Of a stretch of DNA of 64,000 nt, positions 49,601 through 57,857 are shown piece by piece. Each line of letters opens with the position of its first letter. Position 1 is the first letter of the stretch. Source of the DNA: UBA6183 sp943372215 (GTDB lineage Bacteria > Bacteroidota > Bacteroidia > UKL13-3); NCBI GenBank assembly GCA_943372215.1, contig CALRXU020000008.1, positions 1 through 64,000 of the forward strand, given 5' to 3'. The notes under the pieces were generated by a model. It was not told the DNA's origin. It did not search any database and saw only the letters and a list, made by a program, of their open reading frames with translations. The position numbers and the translations under genes were made by a program.

Positions 49601-52600
49601 CGGTTATATTTTCAACCCACTTCAAAGGAGAATCAATCTTATTGATGTACAAGGTAAAATTATGAAAGTTCAGGTTATCTGTATTTTTACAGTTACCATC
49701 TCCATCTCCTCCTCCATTGCCATTCCCCGTATTTGGTGGTGATGGTGGCAACGTGCAATTCCCCATTTCAAATATAATGGTTAACACAATCCCTTGCCTG
49801 GTGGTTACTTCGGCTTCATAGGTTTTAGGACCTGTTTGTTCAAAGCTTAGTACGCTGGTATAATCAAACGCTGTATAAAGTGTGCCGTCTGGTTTATGCA
49901 GGGAAGGATACTTCACTTGATATGAACAATCGGAATTACATCCAGGGGGTAAGGGTAAGGTGTTTATGTTATCGTAATTAAAAGTTGACATTCCATTGGA
50001 AGTAACTCCCCATGTCTTTGCTGCTGTGCCAGCTTCAATTTGTTCGTATACATTGGTATTGTACTCAACTGTGCTTAAAAGTACGTTTCTAATTCCTTCA
50101 AACGTAGTACAGTCTTCTGGTTTGTTTTTGTCCACTTCAATAATGGATGGGTTATTTGGATTAAACTCAAGCAAGCCATAATCAGAAGTTTTTCCAATAT
50201 CTGGTTTCACCTTTATGCCTTTGGTATTGGCGGCCTGTCCACTTTCTAAATCAACGGGTAAACCTACCGCGCAATTTCCAGTGTTAAAATCGGCAGCAAA
50301 GGTTATGGTTACATCAATGAGTTTTCGGGTGCCGTTATCGTCAATAATGGCCTTTAAAATAGCTTTGTTGGGGTATCCCAGCAGTGGCTCAATGCCATTA
50401 AACATGAGTATATTACTAAATGTAATATTTGGGTCTAAGCCACTTGTTGAAAAACTTAATGTAACCACATGATTAGGTGCTGGATTGGGTTGTGGCGTCA
50501 GACCAGTTCCAAAAGTGAATTTTCCAGTGAGTATCCTATTGGTAGATATGGTTGATTCACTTACCACATTCCAGTAGTACGCTGTTAGGTATCTATCAAA
50601 TTTGCCAACAATCAAAGCTTTGGCCAAAGCATCCGTGAACATGAACTGATGAGCAGGGGCGGTAAAATTCAACTGACCGTTTGGGTTTCTTATGAGTGAA
50701 ACCTGCACAGGAGCAGATGAGATTAGTTTATTGGGGTTGCCAGCATAACTGGGTACTGTGTGCAACAAGCTGTTAAACAGTATTGGTATTTGTTTGGCTT
50801 CGGGCGATGGTTTGCACAGGGGTTGGATATAACAATTAATGAGGTTAATATCATTGGTGGCACCACTGATGTTTACTTCACTTAGGGGTATTTTCTCAGC
50901 ATCTTCTAATTCATTCATAAAACCAACTCCGTTGGCTGTGGTGTATGCATCCGTGCTCATCGGCTTTACAAAAGCCGATACAGTAAAATTAAAATTATCA
51001 TGATTTCCACTGGTTGCATTGCCTTTAACACAACAAAATTGGGTGATGTGATTAGGGGTATAACCAGCAGGCAAGGTAAATGTAATGGATTTGGATCTTA
51101 CCTCCAATGAACCCTCCATTACTTTAAAGGTTATAGTAAACTGGTTAGATGTATTAGTGGCACTGTATTGCAGATGTTGGGTGTTGGTAAGCTTTGCTCC
51201 TGCCAAACGTATCAATAATTCGTCAGAAATGGCCTTGTTGGTGGGTTTGGTAAGATCGCAACCACCAAACACGGTTAAAGGGGAACTAGGAATGAGTTGA
51301 TCTGCCGTAATTAAGCTATTTAAAAACTGCACCATGCTTTCAGCTACAGGGCATTGGCCACAGTTGTTATTGTACATTGCGGGCTCTACTACTTTTTGGG
51401 ATTCTTTTACAATGGCTTCGGTATTTCTTTCATCAAAGTTTAAAAAATCGGCCAAATTAGTCCCGGCAAAACTAGTTGGGTAGTTAAGGTTGTTGTTTTT
51501 TAATTGATCCAACTCATACAATATTTTGGTTTGTGGGTAACGGGCTGTTTTGTTTTTATATAACCAATAGCGGTTGTAATTGCAAGGCTGCTCAAGGTTA
51601 CAAAACTGTGTATTGGCAATTACCGTGTACTCAAAACCACTGTATGTAACTTTTGAATTTGTGGGCAGAAAAGGGGTGTGGTAAAACCAGAAGTTAAAGG
51701 CATTAAAATTTTCCACGCCAATGGCACCGTTATAGTACCCACCTAAAATGGATTGTTGCACAGAGTATGCTTCAAGCACTTGCTGCTTTAGGCTCATGTA
51801 TAATTGGCGATATACGGCCCACTCTTCAGGGCTATCTATTGGGCCATATTGGTTTAAAATGGCAGTTATTTTACTATTGCCACAGGTGGTAATATCAATA
51901 GAAGGGTTATTGGCAATGATTACCGCTGCTTCATGAATGGTAAGGAACTCTGTAGTGGAATTGCCTTTTTTCATAAACTGGTTTATTTTGTTTCTTACTG
52001 AAGTCAAAGCAGGTGAATTCAGGGTATTTAACATTGACATAAATGGGTCAAGTATCGGGTAGGTATTAGTTACTCCATCCTCTACTATAGTTTCACCAGC
52101 TGGGTAAAGCCACCTTTTTAAAGAAGAATTGCCGTTGAATTTGGCATTCGCTCCATCTGTGCCTGTTGTAGTTAGGGTATTTAACCAGCTATCGTCAAAA
52201 GCATTGCTTGCTGCGCGATTTTTGCATTGCTCGTAAAAAGGGTATTCAGGATGGTAAGCCACCAATGATTTTGCCCAACTTGGTTTCCAAAGTTCTACAA
52301 ATTGTTTTACATCAAGCAGGTATTTGACTAGTATTTTGGTTCTGCCATCCGCTTCGGTTACAATCATCTCGTAATTTTCTTCACCAATTTGGGGTTGAAA
52401 TACACCTTGTGCATCTCGCGTGATGTACACGTAATCTATTTCGCCAAACTCATTAAGGTAGTTAAAGCGTTTACTGCCTGTAGCATCCGGGTTATAAGGG
52501 AAACGCCAGTTTGGTTTGTAACCTGGTGCCCCAAAAATATCATCAATGCTTTTTTTCCATGGTAGTACATTTCGCTCATTGTACACAGAGAGTGGGAATG

Positions 52601-55217
52601 AATAGGGTGAAAATGTTTGAGTGTTTAGTTCGGTAAGAACCCCATTGCTATTTATAGCAGCAGGTTGTGTGTATAACTCCCCATATTGGCCCATTGGGCT
52701 CATATCTGCAATCATGCTATTGTAACCGCCTTTACAGGCAAAATCGGCTTCATTGCATTGCTCACTGTACTGGAAATAAAGTTTGGTCCACTCCTCTTCA
52801 GAGATGCTTGTTTTGAGCGGAGAGGCTGCATAGGTGGAACCTAACTTTTGTAACCATTTTGTGCAATCGAAATTACACATGGTGGTATCCATTTTGGCTT
52901 TTTCTTGTGCAATAAACTGATTTCTTTTTTCAGTTAAACAGGTGTTTGATTTTAAGAAGAGTTGGGTGTACTTATCCAATGCTGTTTGGTTAACTGTTAA
53001 CACCTTATTGAGGGTGTAAGCTCCTCTAGCAAGTGAAGTGGGTGCCCCCGCCTGATTGGTTTGCCAATAACTGTTTGAGGTACCTTTAACAATAGTTTCA
53101 GGGGCATCGCAATTGTTTGTTAAGGTTTGGGCTGTGCTATTGAGCACATTGGTTCTGTCAATAAGCCGGGTTGTGGCATTAGCGTCACCAATGCCAGAGA
53201 GGAACTCTACCCCACATTCGTTTTTTAAACTTATTTTTAAATCCAATACGCACTCGTAGCAAAAATTTAATGAGACGCTGGCGCTTGTAGAACATGATTT
53301 TTGAAACCCTTCGTTGATGAGTTTATAGGTAAAATTTCTTATTCCCTCATCAGCCACAAAAAAATCTTGGCTCAGCACCCTGGTTCGGTTGTTCAAGTTT
53401 AGCTCTTCTGCTTTTCCAACGTTATCCGTTGTCTTTATCTTGTTTAATAAATCCACTTCAACTGTTGGGTTTGTTTCTGGCTTGGTGTCTAGTTTATCTA
53501 CATTATTGGGTTTAGGCCCTATTAAAGAGGTGGCCACTACCTTATCTTGCAGGTTCATGTAGCTGATGCTTAATTGTCCATTGGGGTCTTGTGTTACATT
53601 TTTCTTGTAGTGCTCAGCATACCCTGCATCTGCGGCAAACAACCTATCCAGTTCTTCCTGAAATGGGCGTCCGTAAAAATATTTGGTTTCTTTGCCTGAA
53701 CCAATTTGAAAATCTGGTCCTGCCCCACTTTTTGCTTTTACTTTACCTGTGTTATCTGGCATAAAAAGTGTTTGCACAAATGGATAGCCCGCTGCTGAAG
53801 GAATAAAACTGGCTGTTTTGTTAGTAGCGGGATGGGCTTGGCTGGTTAAAAACACGTTACCTACTGAATAGTAATTGGCTGCGCCTGATGTGGTTGACAT
53901 TTCCTCTGTTTGAATGGCACATGGGTCGCCACGGTCGATATCAAAGTTGTACTTATCGTATGGTTCCGGGTCTTCTTCTGCATTGTTTAAATTAAAGCCG
54001 TTATAAAACCTAAGCGTTTCCTTATCAGTTGGTACGGGAAGCACATTAATTGCAGGACGACCCTGATGGTCATAAATATTTTCAGCTACAATGCTGGTGC
54101 GCACTTCTTTATCGTAAACACCAGTTGTTTGGTTAAGCATGTTTATGCCTGTATTCATTTTAGAAACTGCCTGACGCTCTCTTAATGTGCCATCATAATA
54201 TTTAACAGATACCTTGTTTTTTCCTTCTTCAGCAAAAACAGTGGAAAACTGCCAATTTAAGTTTTGTTGTAATCCATCAGATGTGATGTACTTAAATGCC
54301 GCGATTGAGGTTGGTGTCATGAAATCATGAGTCCAACGGCTTACCACATCTGCTTTAAAACCATCAGCTACACTTTTGCCAACGCCCCTGATGCGGTATA
54401 AGATATACCCTTTTCCATAAACTGCAGGGATGGAAAAACTGGTGGCGGTGGTGTTTATCCGTGTTGAATTAAACTGAAAAACATTGGCCGGTATTGTGCT
54501 GTTATTTAAGTTGCCTTTATCAATAAAACTGGCGTAATAATCAATAAAAGTCCATTCCAAATCATAGGATTCAGCCCAAGCGGTTTGTTGCCATGAGATT
54601 TGGTACTCAGATTTGGTTTGTTCCTGGGATACGTCTTTTAATTCAAGTGGGAAATCATTGGTGGGGTTAAACTGTACGTAACTTTCCACTTCATATTCCA
54701 AATCTAAGGCAAGTGCGCTATTGTAAGCTACATTTGAGGAGGTGATGCTCACTATTCTTCCCTCTGTTTTATATCCGCCATCGAGTTCAAACAGCACCTT
54801 TTTACTATAAATGTCAGCAGGGGTATAATTGATGGTTAGTGTTTTATTGATTGTTTGAAAAGTATAGGCCACATTGTTGTGGTAATTGTACACCTTTAAT
54901 TCAACCACAACAGTGGCTGTAAATGGTTTGTTGGCACAATTTTCTTCGGGCTTAATGTAAAACATCAGCCTATTTTTAAGTGCTACATCGTGCCATGTTG
55001 TGCTCCCTGAGGTCCATCGTTTATAGCCGGGTGATACTATAATGGGTGTATGCTCAAGAATGTGGTTATAAAATGTACGCGGATCATACACTTGTGCAGT
55101 AGCATTTGCAGCCATGGATGAAAAGCCAGCAATTACAGTATGGATTTTTGCTGTTGCATTCAAGTTAAACAGCAATGCTGCGCTTAAAACAAGGATGTAT
55201 ATTTTACCTTTTTTCAT
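40650..55217 (-). CDS. Giant RHS/YD-repeat polymorphic toxin (4855 aa)
   Basis: A signal peptide (about 1-23) is followed by a long N-terminal region with a Bacteroidetes RHS lead (VSVKYYDGTLRERQAVSK, NIYDHQGRPAINVLP near 340-380). A block of Ycf48-like/BNR-type repeats spans about 2230-3180 (TTNAGESWTEI, YVSNDYGFTWENV, TTDGGNTWATY, TTDGGSIWSAE). The RHS core spans about 3190-4290 (YYDALGRLVVSQNAK, YSYDGDNRITAVK, FVYDANGNIKKQ, NHLGNVLAVVSDKK). Two galactose-binding-like segments surround NDYSPFGAPLPG (about 4314). The YGFNGMLKDDD / YDFNARLYNSRLG / VDPSGM shell end comes at about 4560-4625. A 230-residue toxin tip closes the protein, ending in PHVQGKSIPGGVRAADPNEIPK, which resembles the polymorphic toxin type 24 C-terminus. 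The core should encapsulate the tip. The Imm53-like gene follows by 1 bp. Confidence 0.85.
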   Translation of the reverse strand: MKKGKIYILVLSAALLFNLNATAKIHTVIAGFSSMAANATAQVYDPRTFYNHILEHTPIIVSPGYKRWTSGSTTWHDVALKNRLMFYIKPEENCANKPFTATVVVELKVYNYHNNVAYTFQTINKTLTINYTPADIYSKKVLFELDGGYKTEGRIVSITSSNVAYNSALALDLEYEVESYVQFNPTNDFPLELKDVSQEQTKSEYQISWQQTAWAESYDLEWTFIDYYASFIDKGNLNNSTIPANVFQFNSTRINTTATSFSIPAVYGKGYILYRIRGVGKSVADGFKADVVSRWTHDFMTPTSIAAFKYITSDGLQQNLNWQFSTVFAEEGKNKVSVKYYDGTLRERQAVSKMNTGINMLNQTTGVYDKEVRTSIVAENIYDHQGRPAINVLPVPTDKETLRFYNGFNLNNAEEDPEPYDKYNFDIDRGDPCAIQTEEMSTTSGAANYYSVGNVFLTSQAHPATNKTASFIPSAAGYPFVQTLFMPDNTGKVKAKSGAGPDFQIGSGKETKYFYGRPFQEELDRLFAADAGYAEHYKKNVTQDPNGQLSISYMNLQDKVVATSLIGPKPNNVDKLDTKPETNPTVEVDLLNKIKTTDNVGKAEELNLNNRTRVLSQDFFVADEGIRNFTYKLINEGFQKSCSTSASVSLNFCYECVLDLKISLKNECGVEFLSGIGDANATTRLIDRTNVLNSTAQTLTNNCDAPETIVKGTSNSYWQTNQAGAPTSLARGAYTLNKVLTVNQTALDKYTQLFLKSNTCLTEKRNQFIAQEKAKMDTTMCNFDCTKWLQKLGSTYAASPLKTSISEEEWTKLYFQYSEQCNEADFACKGGYNSMIADMSPMGQYGELYTQPAAINSNGVLTELNTQTFSPYSFPLSVYNERNVLPWKKSIDDIFGAPGYKPNWRFPYNPDATGSKRFNYLNEFGEIDYVYITRDAQGVFQPQIGEENYEMIVTEADGRTKILVKYLLDVKQFVELWKPSWAKSLVAYHPEYPFYEQCKNRAASNAFDDSWLNTLTTTGTDGANAKFNGNSSLKRWLYPAGETIVEDGVTNTYPILDPFMSMLNTLNSPALTSVRNKINQFMKKGNSTTEFLTIHEAAVIIANNPSIDITTCGNSKITAILNQYGPIDSPEEWAVYRQLYMSLKQQVLEAYSVQQSILGGYYNGAIGVENFNAFNFWFYHTPFLPTNSKVTYSGFEYTVIANTQFCNLEQPCNYNRYWLYKNKTARYPQTKILYELDQLKNNNLNYPTSFAGTNLADFLNFDERNTEAIVKESQKVVEPAMYNNNCGQCPVAESMVQFLNSLITADQLIPSSPLTVFGGCDLTKPTNKAISDELLIRLAGAKLTNTQHLQYSATNTSNQFTITFKVMEGSLEVRSKSITFTLPAGYTPNHITQFCCVKGNATSGNHDNFNFTVSAFVKPMSTDAYTTANGVGFMNELEDAEKIPLSEVNISGATNDINLINCYIQPLCKPSPEAKQIPILFNSLLHTVPSYAGNPNKLISSAPVQVSLIRNPNGQLNFTAPAHQFMFTDALAKALIVGKFDRYLTAYYWNVVSESTISTNRILTGKFTFGTGLTPQPNPAPNHVVTLSFSTSGLDPNITFSNILMFNGIEPLLGYPNKAILKAIIDDNGTRKLIDVTITFAADFNTGNCAVGLPVDLESGQAANTKGIKVKPDIGKTSDYGLLEFNPNNPSIIEVDKNKPEDCTTFEGIRNVLLSTVEYNTNVYEQIEAGTAAKTWGVTSNGMSTFNYDNINTLPLPPGCNSDCSYQVKYPSLHKPDGTLYTAFDYTSVLSFEQTGPKTYEAEVTTRQGIVLTIIFEMGNCTLPPSPPNTGNGNGGGDGDGNCKNTDNLNFHNFTLYINKIDSPLKWVENITDINDPDYPFRNSWKKPEGNVYFMDGYNNGFTSGLDSFVNYRLKPLDYPLPVGKYSLIPLPHNVTGGRNWDIEAHYGKNKKSAMIYRLPTTGTWHKVWASTKTMPTGKGMIFKMVVWHKSVGFNNANNLDALKLRFYLNGVQTSVMAAEYKTIDGKSWTKYEMLYIPTANTPSISNTFEIFANTSDINIGGLLSDITVVGGCKMANCCPVPMPEVTRINPCNQQLMDIATENAEMRYAEEVRKATIEFQQNYIAKCLNVYEEFLMRYQDSEDQTTLYYYDQAGNLVRTVPPKGVVKITNTAQLAKIKQDRAAGLRTEFTQHNFKTTYAYNSLNQLVNQSTPDNETMNIWQAESKRDGIPSTYTITAIKFTDKRNGVLTANDGTNGHIYRTTNAGESWTEINAFGLPDINSAIEYFGNHFVVGNNGLIMHKLWGKADGEWDIRSLPTSAKLIKVSVYQFVQNASDHVFKLWVIEENGRAWLVNCKVNTTTTPSNTLLEWSHTGPYTNLSEQLDEPLTDISIPTDPRVTLTYPFKAFAVTGAGRIYVSNDYGFTWENVGLNRFVEENLSTLHVTTDGTAYIGGVNGVLLKGGVASGTAQLPARWAIIPNNLQGNITKLHFIDKDKGFALCTDKKLYRTTNGGLQFNAVSIASGVITHVVDMSFADNNIGTLVTEGGNVYITVNAGATWQLYGTSAVAIAGTTVFTGNKKTRKIRCVKNGLDLHVLVIGTEGINTPHLIYYSKQAATAAQNWVAITATPNQADVIEDVYMAFDGISLKAHLLTSSSAIGNIKTLINIQTPAAASLEPNSINDGNSSESRFNASKMFFTAINKAAFIAPVAKQLKRLDGTTWSTFTWDFTWNVNAFAVSPNYNNALFIGDAGEINAVEGLNGAGSAPTISVKKGVLMPPLNAVSASELNMVAAGNNGWAVFAMQNGANQSIKLKKSSTNQHLRAAQLLSNGAFTLAGNSNTKVTGTINTSSFAVTNSTNTVGASATDYRAILGTALAGTSGIVSAATGSPFTTPITANSILCGFDDGATKMVAGQNGFVAFATGTTFTQANTIAPLQLNEVFFVDTRIGYAGGENGSFWKTKDGGLTWKPMHIDDMANSNKDIRAIHFIDEYTGFVTGEGGDIYKTTTAGASFTEAYNGTGNLNDIEMHPSGTGYAVGDGGVCLRTTDGGNTWATYSISAAAGSNKLNAVSVPDYNVAYISGDNSLVVKIDILQTIPVSKLAFASNQSWPNYLFAQAGNAGQERNLNEVYFTDRQTGYAMGANGFLMKTTDGGSIWSAEKSNTTANILAFAPVEGSTFFATGSSGTAMRINDQKDRFASRFYYDALGRLVVSQNAKQYNKLKPGQTIPSRLFYSYTLFDFKGRITEVGEIYANNPMEDNYNAEGVLDDTKFQIWIAFGEKTEVTRTYYDAPAFAEKLNTIDFIQQNLRNRVASTAYYPVFDYVNAAYTSASHYTYDIHGNVFALIQENTRLAEVGHQFKRLDYTYDLVSGKVLEVAYQHNKPDRFYHRYSYDGDNRITAVKTSYDKVVWETDAKYQYYLHGPLARTELGHDQVQGLDYAYTLQGWLKSVNGSNLDVEATNTMGRDGVLEANNANAYFAKDEMAFELKYYNNDYTPVNPTASGSFASISTAYQTDLNGRQLYNGNISGMITAQRKMLQTGKTTLATAYSYDQLNRLAKAEYYTGGTPTNWAKIDDYKNTFVYDANGNIKKQVRNGDQATGLDLDDLTYNYYEGTNKLKGVNDTKATALYDDDIDNQNTSGANYNYKYDELGNLIEDKAEEIASITWNLSGKITRITRVANSIKPDLEFEYDPAGNRILKTVIPKVGDKFKRYTFYVRDAQGNIMATYTREYKRDINYSALTYEGINNQLIAMNGATGFSNFINWLHVQNDNNNNSFITQTNTAINSLSNTEKQALLTASSAHATEMLRNVGGLYTQTIATYGADVVAQTILTNVNIKNTVEQLCNCYATQHASNASIPDFALYFFNNNTTFGEYGKRELFVRWMFDQNNTNGELLNFAYALGYQGDLDNVEAMADFLVSVTDQGLWVSKFNDVFTCEHIGDKFAESFNNDNYGQGVMEYLGSTFSGLPDIKALLTQSSPSGCSVSYPDQNTASAYFGARSDIMSTLFAITGYHSSMFNWLISNRTSHTLNWLALQTPAVIQQAQTNANPYGSIENYFNLIKQHYGEAFYNNLFTHYATMAPAFRDLVSVNEQHIYGSSRLGTYKAEINLSDVKFTATLNNGNFSNIAILNVTNMSTPIGTYNITRGRKQFELSNHLGNVLAVVSDKKRAICGVQTWYNETFSGTTGSWTAASGATLVHEANKLKVTNTTSLAQVTGPQINNLTIGKKYVLTLELDKGTTASGVNAHLTWNTTNLFIANLNITGLTTYNLEFTAQSTRIRVQLQGTGATAVYYADAITVKEAAEDAGTYQSSVADVLQTNDYSPFGAPLPGRTYQQGKFDAKVVNLVQGSVSTTGWTTIFCNTSGCTSPESSVTLSTVSGKLRMQTNKKYAQAYYTFTTVPGRVYKVKYRLSGVTFGLTNTSIFAPAQPKELYTSANLSIAMVNNVDREMIFTATEASVRFYITRGWAPTDFTATVEEVSLDYLNITEVPSQVNTISCTSINENMVMLANSGVNTADMNAVTTYLNSYYNRTYTAAEYQAILSHCTDLPASYVLAAAGAEAASVKASFAYGFNGMLKDDDMHGEGNAYDFNARLYNSRLGVFLGVDPLVRKYPFQSPYSAFNLNPIIFVDPSGMGGDYYGEYQKNPKTGKTELVITGYVDTGKESANRLFIKDPKANDKTENRIEHDGGYYQMEMIPSDWYTSEEKGFAWGNNQYDKDRAEWLYGSGQDFSDKDFFERWGEDLSDHSFLEDGVGIVLKAVKPAGALLGIAKKLMPYKNAKGDHSTFERGTNGKVYKYETYEKTSTGHFNPKKRYDGGKPDGTPGAPHRNKKTGKDVPTPHVQGKSIPGGVRAADPNEIPK
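42241..42261. repeat. PFGAPLPG junction site in the giant RHS gene
   Basis: CCCGGCAGGGGCGCGCCAAA followed by G, coding the PFGAPLPG motif on the minus strand. It also occurs at 6454-6474 and 3787-3807. It is a GC-rich island with an AscI-type GGCGCGCC core in an AT-rich setting. Confidence 0.7.
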
Positions 55218-55230
55218 GGTTATGAAATTT

Positions 55231-55932
55231 TTATTTTAACGAATGAATATCTAAAATCTGTGAGTACAATTGGTAATGAGCAAATGAGGGTTTGTTTACC
55301 AATTTGTTGTTATTTATGGTTAAAAAGCGTTGGTAGGAAAACCACTCATGCTCTGGTATTGCCTTTGTGGTGTAATTAAAGTATTTAATAGTTACCAGTT
55401 GCTTGCTCTCCGTTCTGTGCATTGTTAACATGGTAATGAGCTTGGTTTTGTTTTGGAATGTGAGCTCAATTTTATCATAGCTTGAGGATTGGGTGATGAA
55501 TCCATAAGTTGTTTCATTGTTTTTATGCTCAATTCTGTAAACACTATCGCATTTATTAATTACATTGGCTATGTTTTCAGGTAAAAATTCAAACTCTTTG
55601 CTGTAGTTAATTTCTTGCGAGGAGATGGAGATGTTTTTTGCCAAGTGGTCTAAGGAGAGAAAATAATTTTCATTCACGTAGGTTTCTATGTGTCCCAATT
55701 GCTGAAACTTTTTATTCCCATTGATGATGGTAGTGCCTTCTGCTATGTTGGTAACAAGTTTGCCTACTGAATCAACATCAACTTGGTAAGTTGTATTAAA
55801 CTTTAGCTTGTTCATGTTTTTATAAGCCATATTCACCAATTTCAGTTCCTGAATGGCCATGGTTTTAGTATCCTGAGCATACGCAGGTGAAGCAACTATA
55901 AGTACGAATAATGCCAAAAGGTATTGTTTCAT
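55231..55932 (-). CDS. Exported protein of the RHS operon
   Basis: A 233-aa protein with a Sec signal peptide (MKQYLLALFVLIVASPAYAQ). The rest is beta-strand rich (TTYQVDVDSVGKL, HIETYVNENYFLSLD, TTYGFITQSSSYDKIELTFQNKT), a pattern that loosely suggests a LolA-like half-barrel; it is not assigned. It starts 10 bp after the 629-aa gene and ends 13 bp before the giant RHS gene, so it is part of the same transcript. It may be an export or maturation partner of the RHS protein. Confidence 0.6.
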   Translation of the reverse strand: MKQYLLALFVLIVASPAYAQDTKTMAIQELKLVNMAYKNMNKLKFNTTYQVDVDSVGKLVTNIAEGTTIINGNKKFQQLGHIETYVNENYFLSLDHLAKNISISSQEINYSKEFEFLPENIANVINKCDSVYRIEHKNNETTYGFITQSSSYDKIELTFQNKTKLITMLTMHRTESKQLVTIKYFNYTTKAIPEHEWFSYQRFLTINNNKLVNKPSFAHYQLYSQILDIHSLK

Positions 55933-55942
55933 GTTGGTGTGT

Positions 55943-57832
55943 TTATCTTGCTTGGTTGCTTCCGTTTTCTTTAATGGTCATTACACCACGTTCCGTTTCT
56001 TTTTTCACGCGTTTTAAGCCTCCTTCTTCATCATACTCGTAGTAGGTAGCATAATTATTTTCGTCTAACTCAGCCATCAGTTTTTGAGTATACGGATCAT
56101 ACACGTATGATTTCATATTGGCCTTAAAAGGATGGACCCTGATGTCATCAAAATATACATATTGGGTAGAGGTAGTGTTGGTGTTTTTTAAGGTAATTTC
56201 TATGGCATGAGTTCCTTCTGGCACCCAGAACTCTTCTTCAATTTTTTGCCAACCATCTATGATTTTGCCTTTAGGGGTAAAGGTAAGGGTAGTTCCAGGC
56301 CCACTGAGGTAAACAGTAATTCCCGGTTCTGTATAGGTAATGGGTTGGAGGGCTTCTTCTCTTACCCAAGCACTTATTACGTATTTATTGCCTGGTATGG
56401 GGGCAAATGAACTGATGCACTCCTTACACTTCACTACCCGGGCTATACAGTCAGTAACCTCATACTTATACTCCAGGCTTAAATTACAATCCTGCAAAGG
56501 CGGGGTGCTTCCCGGTGGTGATGCTGCTCCTACCTGTGTTACGGTAATTTTAACGGTTGCCGTGCATACTTTATTGATAGCTACCTGCGGGGCTTCAATA
56601 TTTGATAATGGGCCAAACGTAATGTCTCCTGGACTCAGCACGGTTTGTGTAAATCCTGAAAAACTCTTTACACCTGAAGCATTGGTGAGGATAGAACCTT
56701 CCACTTTTCCTAAGGGTGTTGTTCCATCAAAAAACTCCCATTTTACGTTTTCGGTTCTATAATTGCCAAGTAGCTTTGTTTTAAAGGTGCTAAGTCCACC
56801 TTGACAAGAGCTTCCTTTTCTTTCAATAGTTGGGCTGATGCAGCCCACATCAACATAAGCATACCCAAAATGTCCCCCTAAAGAGCAATCAGCGGTTTTA
56901 AATTCCAACTCTACTTCAAAATTTGCCCCTAATAAATGGTAGTCTGGTAATTGTCGAAAATCAATAATATTCTGAGTCCATGGTTTAAAAACGTAGGCAC
57001 CGTTTTGGGTATAGGAGTACCCCACCAAATTTGACCCTGCAATAACTTTTAGCGCACCACAATCAGAATAGGTATTAGTGCTTATTATCTTAACCTTCAC
57101 TTCAAAATAAGGTCTTTCGTTTGGCTGATGGGATGGAGCACCTGGCATTGCATTGGGGTCTTGAAGCACCAATGCATAGGCATAGGTAATGAACGGGTCC
57201 GTCTTGTCTACGCTAATGGTTACCTTAACCGATTCTGTTTCACCACCAACCATTCTATTCCCCAAACGCATTGATACCCGATTTTGTCCGTTTGTTTCTT
57301 TTGACCAATTAGGGGCAACAACGGGGAACTTACCGATTGGATCTAACAGGTTGTAACTATCAAACATTAAAGTATGACGCCCCTTTACCAAACCACTAGT
57401 CCAGAAATTGGGAGGTGGAGGTGAGGTAAAAAAACTGCCAGTAAAAGCACGCCAAGGTGATGATACCGGGGTAGGCACTTGATAAAATGGTGCTGAACCT
57501 CCTGACAATAATGGTAGGTTATTTTCTAAATCGTGGTTACAGGCTGAGCCAGAGGATGTGGTTGCCATTTGATTGGCTACGATTGCCATGGCATCATAAT
57601 GGTATTGTTGGCCTAAATAGGAAGCTTTTATGTTTTGTACATAATAGGTAGCTTCAACCGGATTTAAGCCTATGCGCTTGGCTTCCTCGTAAATAAATGC
57701 CTCGTCAAATTCATTGCTACTTGTAGTTGCAGTATCTTTAATTGGATTAACCGGCCCACTGGCAAATGTATCACTTATTGAAGTTACCAATAGTGTGCAA
57801 AGCAATATGATGGAATAAATGTAATTTTTCAT
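55943..57832 (-). CDS. Secreted RHS-operon protein with carbohydrate-binding-like domain
   Basis: A 629-aa protein, starting at 57832 (MKNYIYSIILLCTLLVTSI), 25 bp after the upstream stop. A signal peptide is followed by a long beta-rich region. Near 490-585 is a jelly-roll-like segment (NKYVISAWVREEALQPITY ... GWQKIEEEFWVPEGTHAIEITLKN ... YVYFDDIRVHPF) like CBM4/9-type domains. The tail YVYDPYTQKLMAELDENNYATYYEYDEEG has YD-repeat character. It resembles a short RHS companion and may share recognition modules with the giant protein. The upstream ATG at 57877 would remove the gap but places a hydrophilic stretch before the signal. Confidence 0.65.
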   Translation of the reverse strand: MKNYIYSIILLCTLLVTSISDTFASGPVNPIKDTATTSSNEFDEAFIYEEAKRIGLNPVEATYYVQNIKASYLGQQYHYDAMAIVANQMATTSSGSACNHDLENNLPLLSGGSAPFYQVPTPVSSPWRAFTGSFFTSPPPPNFWTSGLVKGRHTLMFDSYNLLDPIGKFPVVAPNWSKETNGQNRVSMRLGNRMVGGETESVKVTISVDKTDPFITYAYALVLQDPNAMPGAPSHQPNERPYFEVKVKIISTNTYSDCGALKVIAGSNLVGYSYTQNGAYVFKPWTQNIIDFRQLPDYHLLGANFEVELEFKTADCSLGGHFGYAYVDVGCISPTIERKGSSCQGGLSTFKTKLLGNYRTENVKWEFFDGTTPLGKVEGSILTNASGVKSFSGFTQTVLSPGDITFGPLSNIEAPQVAINKVCTATVKITVTQVGAASPPGSTPPLQDCNLSLEYKYEVTDCIARVVKCKECISSFAPIPGNKYVISAWVREEALQPITYTEPGITVYLSGPGTTLTFTPKGKIIDGWQKIEEEFWVPEGTHAIEITLKNTNTTSTQYVYFDDIRVHPFKANMKSYVYDPYTQKLMAELDENNYATYYEYDEEGGLKRVKKETERGVMTIKENGSNQAR

Positions 57833-57857
57833 AATGATGCTGTTATTGTATTTGTTG

